The notes under the pieces were generated by a model, which saw only the letters and a list, made by a program, of their open reading frames with translations, was not told where the DNA came from and did no database searches. From Synaphobranchus kaupii (lineage: Eukaryota > Chordata > Actinopteri > Anguilliformes > Synaphobranchidae), in the NCBI GenBank assembly GCA_029718625.1, contig CM056376.1:88727675-88791674 (forward strand): a DNA stretch of 64,000 nt, in the 5' to 3' direction. Within the stretch, counting starts at the first letter, position 1; each line of letters opens with the position of its first letter. Positions 1-14,500 of this stretch are shown here, piece by piece. The position numbers were made by a program, and so were the translations under genes.

Positions 1-1685
1 GTATTTATTCAGTTTGGAAATACGAATTTAGTAGGAATTTAGCTAGCTAGCTAGGCTTAGTCATTAGCTAGCTGTAAGTTAACGTGAGAAACATAGCCTG
101 GTTGTGTGAAAGCAAGTTAACGTTACTTCACATCTGTATAGGCTATATATAGATAACTGTTTTAGCTAACATTTTAACTATTACATTATGTTATTATTAT
201 TATGTTATGTTATTAGCACATAACGCTAGCTATTAGTCCGTTTGCTAGCTAGCATTCCATTCCTAGCTTTGTTTCTGTGTTGCATGGCAACAGCTACACT
301 GGGGACTATTTTCTCTGCTGCTGAAATTAAATTCATAACGTTAATTAAAAATTGTTTTATTGAAAGTGTACCTTGTCCTTATATATTATTTACAGTGACT
401 ATATTGACTATATATTGTGACTTTATTGATGATATAGTACTGCGTCTCGTACCTTATTGCTTAATTAACAAAACATTCTACAACAATGCCTTTTATTGTG
501 CTAACAATAGTCCGTTCTGGGTGCAGTAGTACACCGATTAAAGATTGGTTTGGGTGTTCGGTGGAGGTCGACATGACTATCGCAGGTGTTTGATGAATTC
601 AATCATGGAACATTTATTGACCAAAAATACATGAAACATTACAATCAATATGAGCAAAACTGATGTTGACAGGCTACAATTAAACAGAAGCAATTTGGTC
701 GAGAGAAGCAATGTTCTATATATTCTGTCCTCTTTATTTCTCTCTACGGTCCGCTGTACCTGGTACTTAAATTAAAAAAATAAAAACCGCCCTCCCTACG
801 ACTTTTTTTTAAAAAAAAGGACGATCAACAACTTTTTTTTTTACATGGCCTTAGTCTTATAACTTGAATTTTAAAATATTTCTGATTGCAACCGTTGGTG
901 CTCTTATCAGACACAGATATCCCCTGCGGTCTGTCTGCTATTACTTAAACATATATAAAGAGTGAGGTAGCTAATTAACATGCCCCTCAATGACCCCTCA
1001 CACAGGATATCCGCCAATTATAGTCGACATACGCCTTGGGTATCCCCTCATGGCGAATGTATTTCACATCATTAGTTGGAAAGGGAACAGTGCAAGATCA
1101 ATTGATGAAACAATGCTTTCAAGTTAATAACATATTTCCCTGTGTGCATGCAGTCTAGGAGTGTTTATCACTTGAGCCAATGTCAATGTTGCATCAGAGA
1201 CGTTAATGAAGCACTTCATTGTAGGATCTCTCAGATGATTTGAAAACCCTGTGTGGTCATTTTTTTACTTTAAGTCTTTAAGTGTTTTAAGTGTTCATCA
1301 AGCCATGAAAATAAGTATATTTACCTTTTCCAAATATATAAATGGAAAATAATAAAATTTGCTTTTGACTTAAAGAATTTCTGAACAGGAAAGCTGGAGG
1401 TCTGAAGGGTGTGTTCCTGTAATGGATACTTTTTTAATAGACAGCCAACTAAATGGACTCACTATAGCGTTTAGATGGCTAGCTAGAAGAATATGTCCAT
1501 TTATATGGGAAATAATGGCGCTGAAACAAATACAATCGGTGCTAAGATCAGAGTGATTTGCCTGTAGCTACGCGCAGGAGCCAATGCTAGTCGATTCCAA
1601 TGACAGGAACATCTCTGCCTCCATGTTTATAGTGGGATCTGAAGCTGTTGACATCTGGGTAGGTAGCTGTCTGTATTAGGAAGGC
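1..1685. other. Non-coding, probably intronic; no gene recognised
   Basis: AT-rich DNA with repeated gctagcta-type short words near the start and homopolymer T/A runs near 780-850. Open frames are short, show no domain and have no convincing splice borders. It is probably the intron preceding the first collagen exon. Confidence 0.5.
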
Positions 1686-1689
1686 ACCA

Positions 1690-1990
1690 CAGTGTGGTGC
1701 ATGGATGAGCCCCGCGGTCTGGGTTCGAATTTGGATCGTGCCAGTGTTGACTGTGGCCGGTAGCCCTACGAGGGGCGATCGGCAATTGTCGATTGTGTCA
1801 CTCAGGGTATGGGTGGGTTCATCTGGCAACCCCGCTGGGCATGGGCAAGCCAGTGGCCTGCATTCAGTTGCATATGGGTGGTCTGCCTTCGATTCCGTTT
1901 TGTGCGATTTTGGCGAGTGTATAGGGAGAAGCGGGTGGCTGAGCCAAGTGTTTCGAAGGAAAGCCGTGGGTTTGCACTGAGGTATGATAC
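1690..1990 (+). repeat. tRNA-derived SINE-like element
   Basis: GC-richer island in AT-rich intron. A polymerase III box-B-like GGTTCGAAT lies near 1721, followed by GTGCC and a GC-rich body, as in fish tRNA-headed SINEs. The overlapping open frames on both strands are byproducts of GC content. Ends are approximate. Confidence 0.5.
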
Positions 1991-2457
1991 CCGTGTATCC
2001 TGTGCTGTGAGGTTGCTCCATTAACGTGGTTGGGGGAACAGTTAGATATTCCAAAATTAGGGTGGGAATTGGACATACACAGCCCCACGTTGGGCACCAA
2101 ATAAAATGAATTAAAGAAATACTAGAGGATTCCTCTAAATCCTTTTTTTAATTTGCCTTCAGGATTAAAAATGTTAACAAATTAATGTTTTGCATCATAA
2201 TATTTATTTTATTTGGTAAAATATAACGTAACTTTATGATTTGATTCTGTTTTGACTGCACAGGGTGTTTAATTGTTAATGTTATTCGTCCCAGGCCAAT
2301 TTTTATCCCACTGACTTATACTTGTATTCCCTGCTCGTAGCTATTTAATTACTTCCATCTGATTGTCGCCGTTATGGATCTCTTGGAGCTATCGGTCTAT
2401 GCATTTCCCTGGTCATGACTGCAAATTGACTGATTTTGTCTAACCATTTCCATTTAG

Positions 2458-2529
2458 GGTGACACTGGGCCAATGGGTCCCGAAGGACCACAGGGGACAA
2501 AGGGGGATCAAGGAGACAAGGGACAGAAG
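2458..2529 (+). CDS. col7a1l: Collagen exon 1 of window (72 bp)
   Basis: Acceptor catttag, donor gtagag. 24 codons, eight perfect Gly-X-Y triplets beginning [12 protein letters not shown]. First firm exon of the triple helix in this window. Confidence 0.88.
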
Positions 2530-5500
2530 GTAGAGACTGCCATGACTCATTTCAGACACAAACGTCAATTGCCTCATTCACTGAAATTATTCACATACAC
2601 TGAAATCAACTGACAATCTGTAGATTATGAAATGTGCTTTATGAATATGGAACAACTAAGCTACAAACAGCATTTTACTTCGGCTTTATTGACTCTATAT
2701 ATCTGTATTTTGGGTTGAATCAATGCCTTGGCTTCAGGATAGTAGATAGCGTACCACCTTGAGCCCAGAGACCTCAAAAGACAGCCATTCAGGCTGGCTT
2801 GGCTCATCATTTATATCTGCTCAAACACACCAAATTCTGTTGCATGTTTCAGAGATTGTAATTATCATGAGTAGTACCCTTGACCCCTTTCAGACTGGTC
2901 CTATTGCAATGCCTGTTCTGTCGGGTATTAATTCTGCAGCATGACAGATTGTGAGTCTCTTTGGTCTTGAAGGGCAGTCCAGGGTTCGGTATTCCCGGCC
3001 AGCAGGGCCCTAAAGGAGAGAATGGAGAAAGGGTGAGACATCTGGAATACTTCCTTCATAGTGGCAGGGAACTTGTTTTCATGCTCATAAAAACACTTTT
3101 TTTTACTTCACAGGGTAATGTGGGGTTATCTGGGAAACCTGGCCCAAAGGTGAGTGTACTGATCGACATTCTATATCTACATTCCTGTCTCTGAAGTTCA
3201 TGGCTGTGACATCACTTGTCTAACTGATTTGTAGGGGCAGGATGGTTTTAAAGGGGTACAAGGCCCTGTTGGGTTCCCAGGGAACCCTGGAGTGCCTGGA
3301 CTAAGAGGTAAAGATGTAAGTAAATCTTGAGTAGAAATTACTGACATGCAACAAGGAGATTCAATGGGTTAAACCTTCTGAAAAATGCAATACATCTTTT
3401 TTTTTGTTTGTTTGGCAGTTTTGTTCATATTGCCAAGTGGCACATAGATCTCCCAAGGATGGACCTTTTCATTTGTTTGAATTAGATACTTACAGTAGCT
3501 AGGTCAGTATTTACAGGTTCCAAACCGTATGGTGGCTAATGAGTTGCATAGGTTATTTTTTTAAGGTCATGATTTAAGTGTTCCCTAAGTCTGTCTTATA
3601 TTGCTAAAATTGACCCCGCCCCCCCTCATTATATTTGCAACATATTATTGTAGTTTACAAAATTAACAAAATATATCAACACAGAAACAGGAAGATGAAA
3701 TTCATCTGATTGTCATTTTAATTGTCTACTTTTTTATCTGGAAATGCTTTAGGCTAAGTGAATTGGAACAGTGTTACTTTGCATTGTGGGAATGAGGAGG
3801 TACTGTACTTCTTTTAGGGTCAATCAGGAGTCAAAGGGGAACTAGGAAGCAGGGTAAGTCCCCCTTTGCACATTAGCTGCTACATCAGGCTATCTTTATT
3901 AAGACTGGAGTTCCTCTGTAGGTTCAATGATGTACAGTCATAAGACCCAAACAATGTGACAAATTCAATTATGAATTGGATTAGCTGAAAAGCAAGCAAT
4001 AAAGAAAATTAAAAGTAAATGGTTCATAAGGAATAAATGGACATTGAATAAATACCCAATAAATATTGCATATTGAAAGGAAAGTTTGGTTTAAATCCCA
4101 CAAGCCAGTGCCAGATGATATTATATGACGTTTTACTGTTAGTGTAATATCAGTTGGCAGCTCTGAGAAGAATGCTTAGCTATATCAGTCTGGCTGAATA
4201 TAATGATGTAGTATATGATTGGCACTCAGTTTTCTCTGTGTGTGATGAATGTTTTCTCTTCAGGGTGAGAATGGCCCAGCAGGCGAGCCAGGGGAGAGAG
4301 GAGTGAGGGTATCATCTCCTTTTGCTCTTAATTTAATCCCTTTTCAAATCGAATCCACTAAAATCAATCTCTCATATAAAAATACATGCAATAGCACTTG
4401 CAACAAATCACCACTTTATGTAAAGAAGAACAAAATATGCTGTCGTGAATAATTTTCCAGTGGGCGTGAACAACTACATTTAAGCCTAAAAGCTCCACAC
4501 AGTGCTGAGGTTTCTGGTCACTGGTGTGGTGGTTACCAAGGACTACTGAGAAACAATTAAAATGGAATCAAAACGAATGAAATTTTCTGTGATATCCTCC
4601 CATTATATTAAAAAGTACTTGGTCTTTCGAGGTTGTGTGTGAATACAAAGCCAATTTTCTGATTTCAGGGCCCGTTGGGTCTTCCTGGGCGACCTGGTGA
4701 CCCTGGAGAAAAGGGGGACTCTGGGAAAATTGGCTTAATGGTGGGTAATGCACTTGATTTTATGACATAAAAATCTTGGAATTGTGTGATAGAATACGTT
4801 CTTTTGTGGACTAAGGTCTTTAATTACTGAGGCCTTCAACGCGTGCAAAACCTTTTAGCACACGCAGAACCAATAATATGACCAATGATTGATCATGGTA
4901 TTTCTTTTGCACCTATAATTGGTTGTGTTATTAGTTTTGTGTGTGCTAAAAGGTTTTGCACATGCTAAAGGTCTTAGTAAATCAGGCCCTAAGAGTCATG
5001 TGACCTTGTGCCAATTCACCTATTATATGCAACATCTTTCATAGTGTTCCCTGTGAATCTGTCTCTCTGATTCCAGTGTCTCACAGCTGCCATTTTGAGT
5101 GAGATATATAAACATTTTTCATTTGTGTTTCAGGGTACACAGGGACAGAAAGGAGATAGGGGAGATCCTGTAAGTTTATTAATTTAAATTATTATGTGCT
5201 TTAATAATGTTTTATTCGCCTCAGTGGTATTGTTTGAATCGTTGGTAATTATTTATATGTGATGGTTTCACATTAGAAGGGATGCTTGTCCATTTGAATC
5301 CAAATGACTTCCCATATACTCCCATTCTCTTTGTATGTACTTAGATTCCTGCTTTGGAGCAATGATGGAGTAGAGTTGGGCCAGATGGCCTGTGCTTTAC
5401 AGTATAATTAAAGTCGTATGACACACTGTTTGCTTATGAACCTATGGGGCACGTTGTTGTTATTGTCCCTCAAATTTACCTGCAGTAATGCACTCCGTGT

Positions 5501-8500
5501 CCTATTGCATTCAAGTCCTCAAGTTTTCCTGCATTGCCTCCATTCTGTAGGGACAGCCAGGACCACCGGGGCCCAGCCAGGTAACAGTTGCATTTTTTAT
5601 TGTTAGTTATGTAATCCTAATTACATTGCTTCATATTTGCAATGAGTTTGGAAGATATTGGTTGGACACATGGTGTGGACTATTAGTATAAATGTAAGCC
5701 ATTGATCATTTAATTGACACAACTTTAAGGTTGAAACTAATCTAAATTTGTGCATCTGCAAAGAAACAGCTTGTTGTAATTGTATATATTTCTATGTGAA
5801 ATAAATAAAGCTGTAAAAAATGTTTGGCGCTCAGCCCTTAATATTACATGGCCATAGAAAAGAGCTTGTGAAATATCACGTTTATATGCTCCTCATGTTT
5901 TGTGAATATTTGATCTCACTTTGATATATCTGAAAAACCTTTGTTCCAGTTGACAGTATCAGACAACAGTATCATAACCAGAGTTGTAAAGGTAACACTT
6001 TGGGAATGTGTCCTGAAGCACACCGGGGCCTTCACATAGTAGTCCACTTAAACTGCTAGTACACCCTTTACAAAGTCTTCTGTAATTACCATTGGACACA
6101 ATCAATTAAACAGTTCATGGGCATCATTGTTACTTCTCTGAGAAAGTATCAGTGATTTTGCCTTATGGAATTCGGCAATGAATTGGAATTTAAAGTGAAC
6201 ATATCTGTTTGAAATGTATTTGAAATAGTATTTGAAAAAGTATTAGAAGATGAAGTCCAGTGAAAGTTTTATTTTTTGCTTATTTGTATTCCATACAGAG
6301 ATGGCTTTTACAGGTTTAATGGGAACTTGAATATTTTACTTCATTATTCTGGCAAACATCTCTGTAGCTATAAACAGGACTCTGTGAAGGCTCTATATAT
6401 CACTCGGTGTCACTGAACTTTTTGTAGCATGTGTGTTTATTAGACTAGTCATTAATGAATTGATGGTTATAACATCCATTCTAATCGTCTACCAAGATAA
6501 TTAGCTTCTTAGCTGCAACAATGGCAATAACAACAACAAAGATCCTGTAAATTAATTTTTTAAAAAGCTTTAGCCCTTTAGACCCCAGTACAATTGATGC
6601 AGATTACTGTCAATTTGAACAGAAACTTCTATTTTAACAAATGTTCAGAACTAGGGAACTAATTTATTCTCATGTGATTGCTTCATTGAAGATTTTCTCA
6701 TTAAATGCCAGTGAAATTATAAAACTAAATGAACCAACTGCCCAGAACTAAAATAAAGTAAACTAAACATGCAGCCATGTCTTGATATACTTAAAGAACT
6801 GAATAAGAGGCAAAGGTAATAATTATCAGTGATTATCTGACTTGAAAACAAAAAAACAAAAAAAGACAAAAATGACAACTAACAATGTTCCTTTCTTGCT
6901 TTGTGTCTGTAACTGTCCATAATGTGCACCTATATGTGTGCATGCATAAATGTGTTTTTTTGTGTGTGTGCATGCTTGATGTTTGGACTTATTTCTGTGC
7001 GTGTACAAAGTTTTCATTTGTGCTTATGCGTGTTCAGCGTAATGTGCAGTCACACTCATATGGTGTGTCCTGTGTTTGTTAGGGTGAGCGTGGAGAACAT
7101 GGCCGGCCAGGTCCCAAAGGAGAGAGTGGGTCACCGGGCCCAAGAGTGAGTGCAATGGATGCGTGTGCATGCAAATTGAGACGAAGGTCATGGGTCAGAG
7201 AAATTTTGTTGCATTGAAGGCTTGTGTCTTTTACAGGGACCTGAGGGAAAGCCGGGGCCTTCAGGAAGTGGAATGGTATGTCAATCTTAAACACCGGCTT
7301 CACAAAGAGGCATGGTCAATGAAGTGTTAATCTGTGGCGACTCAAGGCTTCTGTCCTGCAGTCCCACTGTAGCACTGTCCAAAAAAATTTTCTTCTGCTT
7401 CTACTTCTACTTCTACTTCCACTTCTTATACTTCCGCCTCTTCCTCTACATCTGCCTCTTCCTTCTTTACTTCCTCTACTTCTTCCTCCTCCTCTACTTC
7501 CGCCTCTTCTTCTTCCTCCTCTACGTCCGCCTCTTCTTCTTCCTCCTCTACTTCCGCCTCTTCCTCCTCCTCATCACAAATGGTCCAGTCCCACAATCAG
7601 CAATTCTCCCTATTAGCAATTCAGCTATACATTTCCCGATAACAACCAATAACAACATCCAATCAAAGTAGTCAATTGCAGGATGAACAAGCAAAATAAT
7701 TATTTTGGACCAAAAAATTGCTTATGGACATGCACGTCACTGAATATGCCTGATTTAGGAAGCTAAGTTTGTACTTGGCTGAGAACTCCACATGCTGTAC
7801 GTTTTTTGCAAGAGATTTTTATATTGCGGATAGGGGACATTGTTTCACAATGTTGGACAATTCAGATTGGGATTGCAGGTATGCCATCCGCTAAGGTATA
7901 TGGGATGGTGTGGCATACCGCATACCTTACATTATTTTTATATTATATTACACTGATACAGCACTAAGAGTTATTTAATATTTCACCATACCGACAATCA
8001 GCATAATCCATTAAAAACACTTACCATAATCCATTTAAAAATTTTACAAAAACACTCATTTATTTGTACAAACCCCAATTACATTGTAATTACTGGTAAA
8101 ATGATTCCAGGCCTATGTGTTTTTTTGAGCTAAAATACATGTATTTTTGCATGTATGTATGTATGTGTATGTATGTTTCTCTCTAGATTTAATTATAGTA
8201 TGCTTTATAAACATACATGCATTATCATTATCAGTTACCCATAATAAACTGTACATACTGTACGTGTATATGCAAAAGCGTATTAATCCAGCACAGGTGG
8301 TCTTGACTAAATATTGTTTTGAATATTCTTTGTAATTATGTTACATATTACTGTTAACTATTATTTTTTAAAAAGCAATTTAAATCATATATCAAAGTAA
8401 CTGTTATTGAAAAATAATGAAATACCATTTGTAAATACTTGAATACGCATTCCTGAGAGTATCACTTTAAAAATAAATAATACACGTATTACATTTTTAC

Positions 8501-11500
8501 AAAGTAGTTGTAATATAGTGTGATAAATAAATAATGGACTTCTCTAGATATGATATGGACTTTATAATTATGTACAGAGGATTAATCTTTTCCATGTTAA
8601 CCTTTCTGCTTCTCATTTTCAATCCCCAGAAATACCATAAGTATAACTGCATGCTTTAACTGTTTGGATACTGCTTAATATACAATATTCTAAAATGTTC
8701 AAGTTTGTAAAAGAATTTAACAGTATTTATGCTTTCAAGAAATATTAGTTTTGTGGATGAATATTTGAATATTAAACCAAATATTTTCTTTAGTCGATAA
8801 TTTTTATTTGAATACTTTTGGAAGAGATTATTTTCACATTTCAAATATAATTTTTTTCCAATACAAATATTTTTGGCCTTGGTCGACCGGACCACAGAAA
8901 CGTTGTCCATGACAGTTCCTCCCTCCCATGCCCCTTGCCACTCATTAGTCATAAAATCCAATATGTTTGTGTTAACACAGGGAGGATCTTCAAACCCAGG
9001 GAGGGATGGTGTAGATGGGTTTCCTGGCCAACCGGGTCCCAAGGTGAGGTCACTTCCTGGAGCTGCTGAGAAATCTTCTTTTAAAAAATAAAGAGCATTT
9101 GGGAGTGTAGTCATGGCTAATTTATCGCTTCAGATTTCTCAAAAAAAGATTCTGTGTACTGCTGCGACACAGCAAATCCTACATTTTTCACACGGAGGAT
9201 CTGATTGCACTAGACTGGTCCATCAGGGTGTCTTTGTTACTCTGTGAGACAAAATGAAAGTCCTCTCTCTCTTTACAAGAGACCTGGGTTGGGCAAATCT
9301 ATTCCTGGAGGGCTGGTGTGTATGCAGGTTTTCGTTAATCTCACCAGTTACCCTTGCTAAATTAGCTAATCATCTCTAAGCATCAATGCTGGCTCATTCC
9401 TAGATTATAACACAGTCAAACATTCCATATAGAAACAGTTATCAGCTGTGAACATTGCCAGATCACACATATGATTGGGATAATTAAATAATAAAGAGCA
9501 GAAGCTGGCATTAAATGCAGGAAGAGATACGACCCTCCTCGCCCATCTCCGCACAAGGCCATTTTACTTACTGTGTGTAATTTCAATTTTATTTTGTAAC
9601 AGTGTGTGATGCAATTTATTTCCGTTTTGGCTTCTTGCCCCCAGGGTGACAAGGGACCTAAAGGAGATGCAGGCGTTGTGAGTATTCCTTCTTGTGGAAG
9701 CCTCAATCTTTTCCATGATTGTAAAGTCCTATAAGCGCATTCTTCAACAGGGTGTACATATTAGTGATGGGAGCGTGAACCCCAAAATGAGTGGCTGGAG
9801 CTACCAAGCGTTATAAATCACCCAGTAATATTGTTTTTCCTGCAGACAAGTCAGTGATTGGCTGCGAATGGGAGTTTATATCCATTATGTGGTTTATTAT
9901 GCTATGTTCTCCCATCACATGTGGATGGCATTTCAACTAAATAGCTTCCAAGGCTGTCTGGAAGGGAATTACCTGAATTATTTTTCCTTTTCTTTTCCTC
10001 ACAATATCAAAGTAACTTCCAGCACATGTTAAATATATATGTTATTTCTGTATATTATGCTTATGTTTAGAATGTTGACGTCATTTTAATTCTGCTTGAT
10101 TGCAGCGATGTATTCCAGTGCAGTTCAGATGCCTTTTTAGCTTAATAAAAGTGTTTTTTTTTCATTAGAAAAGCCTGTTTGTAAGAATTAAAAATATATA
10201 AAGGGATAAAGCAAGTTGCAAGTGGTTGTCTTGTACCATTGCCCATACTGAAGCTTCTCACTGTCCATGTTGTGGTTGACCTCAGCCTGCAGTACTTTTA
10301 CAGTGGGTTGTAGCATTGCTAATGCTGTGTTTTTTCTTTCTATTTGCAGAAAGGGGAGAAGGGAGACTCGGGGCATGTGGGAATAGCAGGGATGCCCGGA
10401 CTGCCAGGAACTCCAGTGAGTTCGACTGCCATTTCTGCCATTTTTACTTCTCTTCTGACTGCCTGAAATTACGTTCTGGTCACACTTATAATAATAGGTT
10501 TGCTGAACTTGACTGATGAACTGTTTTTGGTTAGATGTACATATTCCATAAAGTAGCCGGAGGTAGAGTCTGCATTGATATCTACAGAGTTTTTATAATA
10601 TAATACCAGAATGTGGTACTGTCCTGCTTAACTCTTGACTGTTCCTCTTGCTCACCTTGGTGATACGTAGGGCAGAGCTGGCATTGACGGAAAACGAGGA
10701 ACCACCGGAAAAGACGTAAGGAATTACTTTCTCTCCATAATTCTATAAAAATATATTTTTTAACTTAGTATACAAATAAATGCAAGGTCATTTTTTTTCT
10801 TCACAAGCACATACACGATAGCCAAAAGTATGTGGACACCCCTTGGTCTGGGGCTGTTTTTCATGGTTTAGGCTAGGCTCCTTAGTTCCAGTGAAGGTAA
10901 ATCTTAACACTACAGCATACAGTGACATTCTAGACGATTCTGGGTTTCCAACTTGACTGGCCTGTACAGAGCCCTGACCTCAACCTCATCAAACACCGTT
11001 GGAAAGCCGACTGCGAGCCAAGCCTAATAGCCCCACATCAGTGCCCGACCTCACTAATGCTCTTCTGACTGAATGGAAGCAATTCCATGCAGCAATGTTC
11101 CAGCATCTAGTGGAAAGCCTTCCCAGGAGAGCAAAGGGGGGCCAACTCCATATTAATGCCCATGATTTTTGGAATGAAATGTTGGATGAGCAGGTGTCCA
11201 TACTTTTGGCCATGTAGTGTATTTATGAGTTCAGTAATCACTGAAAATGCAATTGCATTTAGTTGTTTGTCAATGCTAGGGACAAATGCAAACCCGGCCA
11301 CAGTCTTATAAAGCATGAGAAGCATGAGCCATGAGGAGAATAGTTAAAGCGACGTCTGAGGCTGTCTCTCTTGTTCTCATTTCTCTAAGGGCGTACCTGG
11401 GCTGCGTGGCGATGGGGGAAAGAAGGTATAATACTGTATGGTGTTTGTACAATGGGGTCGAGTGCCCTCCGCTTCCTGTTTGTTATGTTTAAGATGAAAA

Positions 11501-14500
11501 ATTAATGCTTTTACTGTTAATTCAGTATTGCATACATGACGCATGACGCATTGCATACATGACGGAAACCTTTCAATTGAAAGAATACCATTGTTCCTTG
11601 CAACTATTGCATGATGAATACATCCTTACTAAATGAAATGGGTTTTTTAAAAATATACCAATATGCCACTTGAGTTAGAAAATATTTGCGTATGAATTTA
11701 TCAAAATAAATGCATTGAGTACGTTTTAACATTTTTTATATTTGTACAGGGTGAAAGGGGAGAACCAGGACATGACGTAAGTGGTGATTGTAAATCCTGT
11801 TCACTAATGCACTTCTCAGTGCTCACGTTTACGGAGAACACACTGATATAACACTCACTGACTGAACCCTCAGGTTTATAGAGAATGCACTGACGTAGTG
11901 CTCAGATTTATGTAGGGCTCCCTAACTTGAGAGGAAAATATTGTGTTCCTGCTTGCTCCTATTCTGGGAATCATCGCGTTAATTTCTAAAGTGAACACGT
12001 TCACTGACTGAAAACCATGAACTGCCAGAATAAGTCCTCCTCTGTGTTTCTGAGAGAACCGTGCCGTGTAGCTGCAGTAGTACCAGAGGTCAGAGGTCAT
12101 GCCGTTTCTCTCCAGGGAAAACCGGGGAGTAAAGGAGAACAGGGGGCTCCAGGTGTTCCCGGTCACCCCGTTATGGTGAATCTTTCCACAATCCTCACCC
12201 CTGAGGAGGTAAGGGCACTTCCTGTCTTGCTTAAGAACTTCCTGTTTTCAGTTACAACACTGCCGGGAGTCTTGAATATGAGCGCACACGGTGTGTAAGT
12301 GACAAAAGAAACCTCCTCAGAATTCCATTTAATGAAACCGTATGATCCATTAAGCTTAAGGGCTTTTATTTCCAGAGTAAATTAGTAATAAAGTGACGTA
12401 CAAATGTTATTTTATAGAAAAACGTAGTGCTATGTGCTTTTAGTACAGTATGTGCCATTTTAATATGCCCTTTATTGTGCCCTACATTTTTATTAAAAAT
12501 ACACACCGTGATCGAGATTAGAAAAAAAATAAAATTGTCCGGATTTGCTTTGTTTCAGGGCACAAAACTGGATGATATGAGAAAGCTCTTTCCTCTGCCA
12601 ATGGGGCCCCCGGGCGCAATGGTGAGTGGACAGGACATTCTGCTAATGACTGCATGCTAGAGAGTCTGCCTGTTAGCCGACAGCAGTGTCACCCAATAAC
12701 ACAAGCATGATATTCCGCTTGGATACGTTTTCTGTCAGGGTCGCATGCTAGTCATAAATCTTAGTCTTGCATGCGTGCATAACCGTCGCTCCAAGAGGAA
12801 GCATAGTCAGGAAGTGGGGGTCAGTGGTGTGTTGGTTCCCCACATGCATTCATGATGCATGTCCCTTTGTCTGCTCCTGTTTGTATGTTATAGGGTCCTC
12901 CGGGTATGAAGGTAAGATGTGTTCATGTGTCTTAAGAGAAGAAAGATCATGTGCGTTCTGGCAGATCTGCTGACATAGCTACTTTTTGTTTCGTTACAGG
13001 GAGAGAAAGGAGAAAAGGGCAAAAGGGTACAGTGCATTCTATCAATGAAAAAATACACATTTTAATTCTGTCCATTCAATCACTTTAGAGTCAGCTAACA
13101 CTTTGCGTAGTCATGTTAAACCATATGTGAACTTACTGTATTTATTTCACTGTGTTTTACAGGGTGATACTGGCCTGCCTGGAAAAGCAGTTGAGATGAA
13201 GGTAAAAATTTAATAAAAAGTATAATATATAACTAATTTATTTGATAGAAGACTATGAAATATGTTACATATTCCCCCCTCAATTTCCCAGGACATTGAA
13301 GTATTATTTGAAGCTTATGGCATCAGGGTAAGATCCCTCTTCTTACTCTTTGGATTATGTGTACTTTCATAGTTTATTCAGAAAGTATGTTTACAGATGT
13401 ACAATAAAAAAACTCTATTTCCCAGCTGCCCCTGCTGAAGGCACTGATTGACAGGTTACTGCAAAATGGCATGGAGGATCTGCTGCATGTGATCACCAGC
13501 TCAAAGAGACCAAAGAGTGACAGGAATGGGCATGACTACAATGTCATCACTGAATACACGGTAAGCATGCTCATCTCTCCACATAGTATATAACTGCTTT
13601 CAATAATTTCCTCACATTTCTATGCTATAATAAGGACACGTTTCTTTCGTAGTTACAACTTAAAGAGTGGGAATTATGGTCCTTATAATATAGCAGCAGA
13701 GTCCAGGTAATTGACATTAATCGTCTATAGTGGAACCTCAGAGAAATTAATTGTCAGTCTCAATTAATAAATTGACAGTGACAGTTGTTTGGAATGCTAA
13801 CATTTTTGTCGTTTTGAAAGTGAAGCTAAAACGCATCAATTTAATTTGAATCATTAATTAATAATGGTAATGGTTGCTTGCATTACTCTGGCCCTATTTT
13901 TAACTGGCTCTTAATTTGTAGCTATACATCTTTTTGTAAGTTAATCTACTCAAACAAGCCATTAGCAGGTATCTCATTATATATTCTTTTTTTGTTTAAC
14001 CTTTATTTAGCCAGGAATACCCCCATTGAGATCGAAATCTCTTTTACAAGGGGTACCTGACATAAAACACAAGTTTCCCAACAAGACATTTAACAGTGAA
14101 GTTACAAACATAATATAGGTAGGCTAATGAGACAGTAAAATAATGAACAAAGCAGGGGTTAAAAGCAGGAGCAAACTTCAGTCACTGAGTCATGAATTAC
14201 ATGTTTAAAATCAGCAATTGAAATAGATTTATGGAGCCAAGATTCCGACAGGACCAGCACATCAGGATCGGCAGTATGGAGCCAAACATTCATTTGATCC
14301 AATTTGGGAATAAGGCTTCTTACGTTCATGTGCAAAAGACCAATACCATTTCTTATCTTAAAATCAGCGGGTGTGTGTATACACACTACCGGGATCAGTG
14401 ACAGGCCCAAGATTAGGCTTAATGTCCCAGAAACTAAAAGTAAAAGAACAATTAGAAGTCTGGACCTAGTAACTCTAGCAGCAGCCTTATGAGTATTTGA

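Noticed and set aside
242..529. 95-codon frame with hydrophobic start
   Set aside because: AT-rich intron-like DNA, no homology recognised, no promoter or splice evidence.
1587..2100. Overlapping frames of up to 155 codons on both strands
   Set aside because: GC-rich SINE-like sequence gives open frames on both strands; no domain.
7312..7671. Hydrophobic frame rich in Phe/Leu/Tyr
   Set aside because: Produced by the pyrimidine-rich tract; no splice or homology support.
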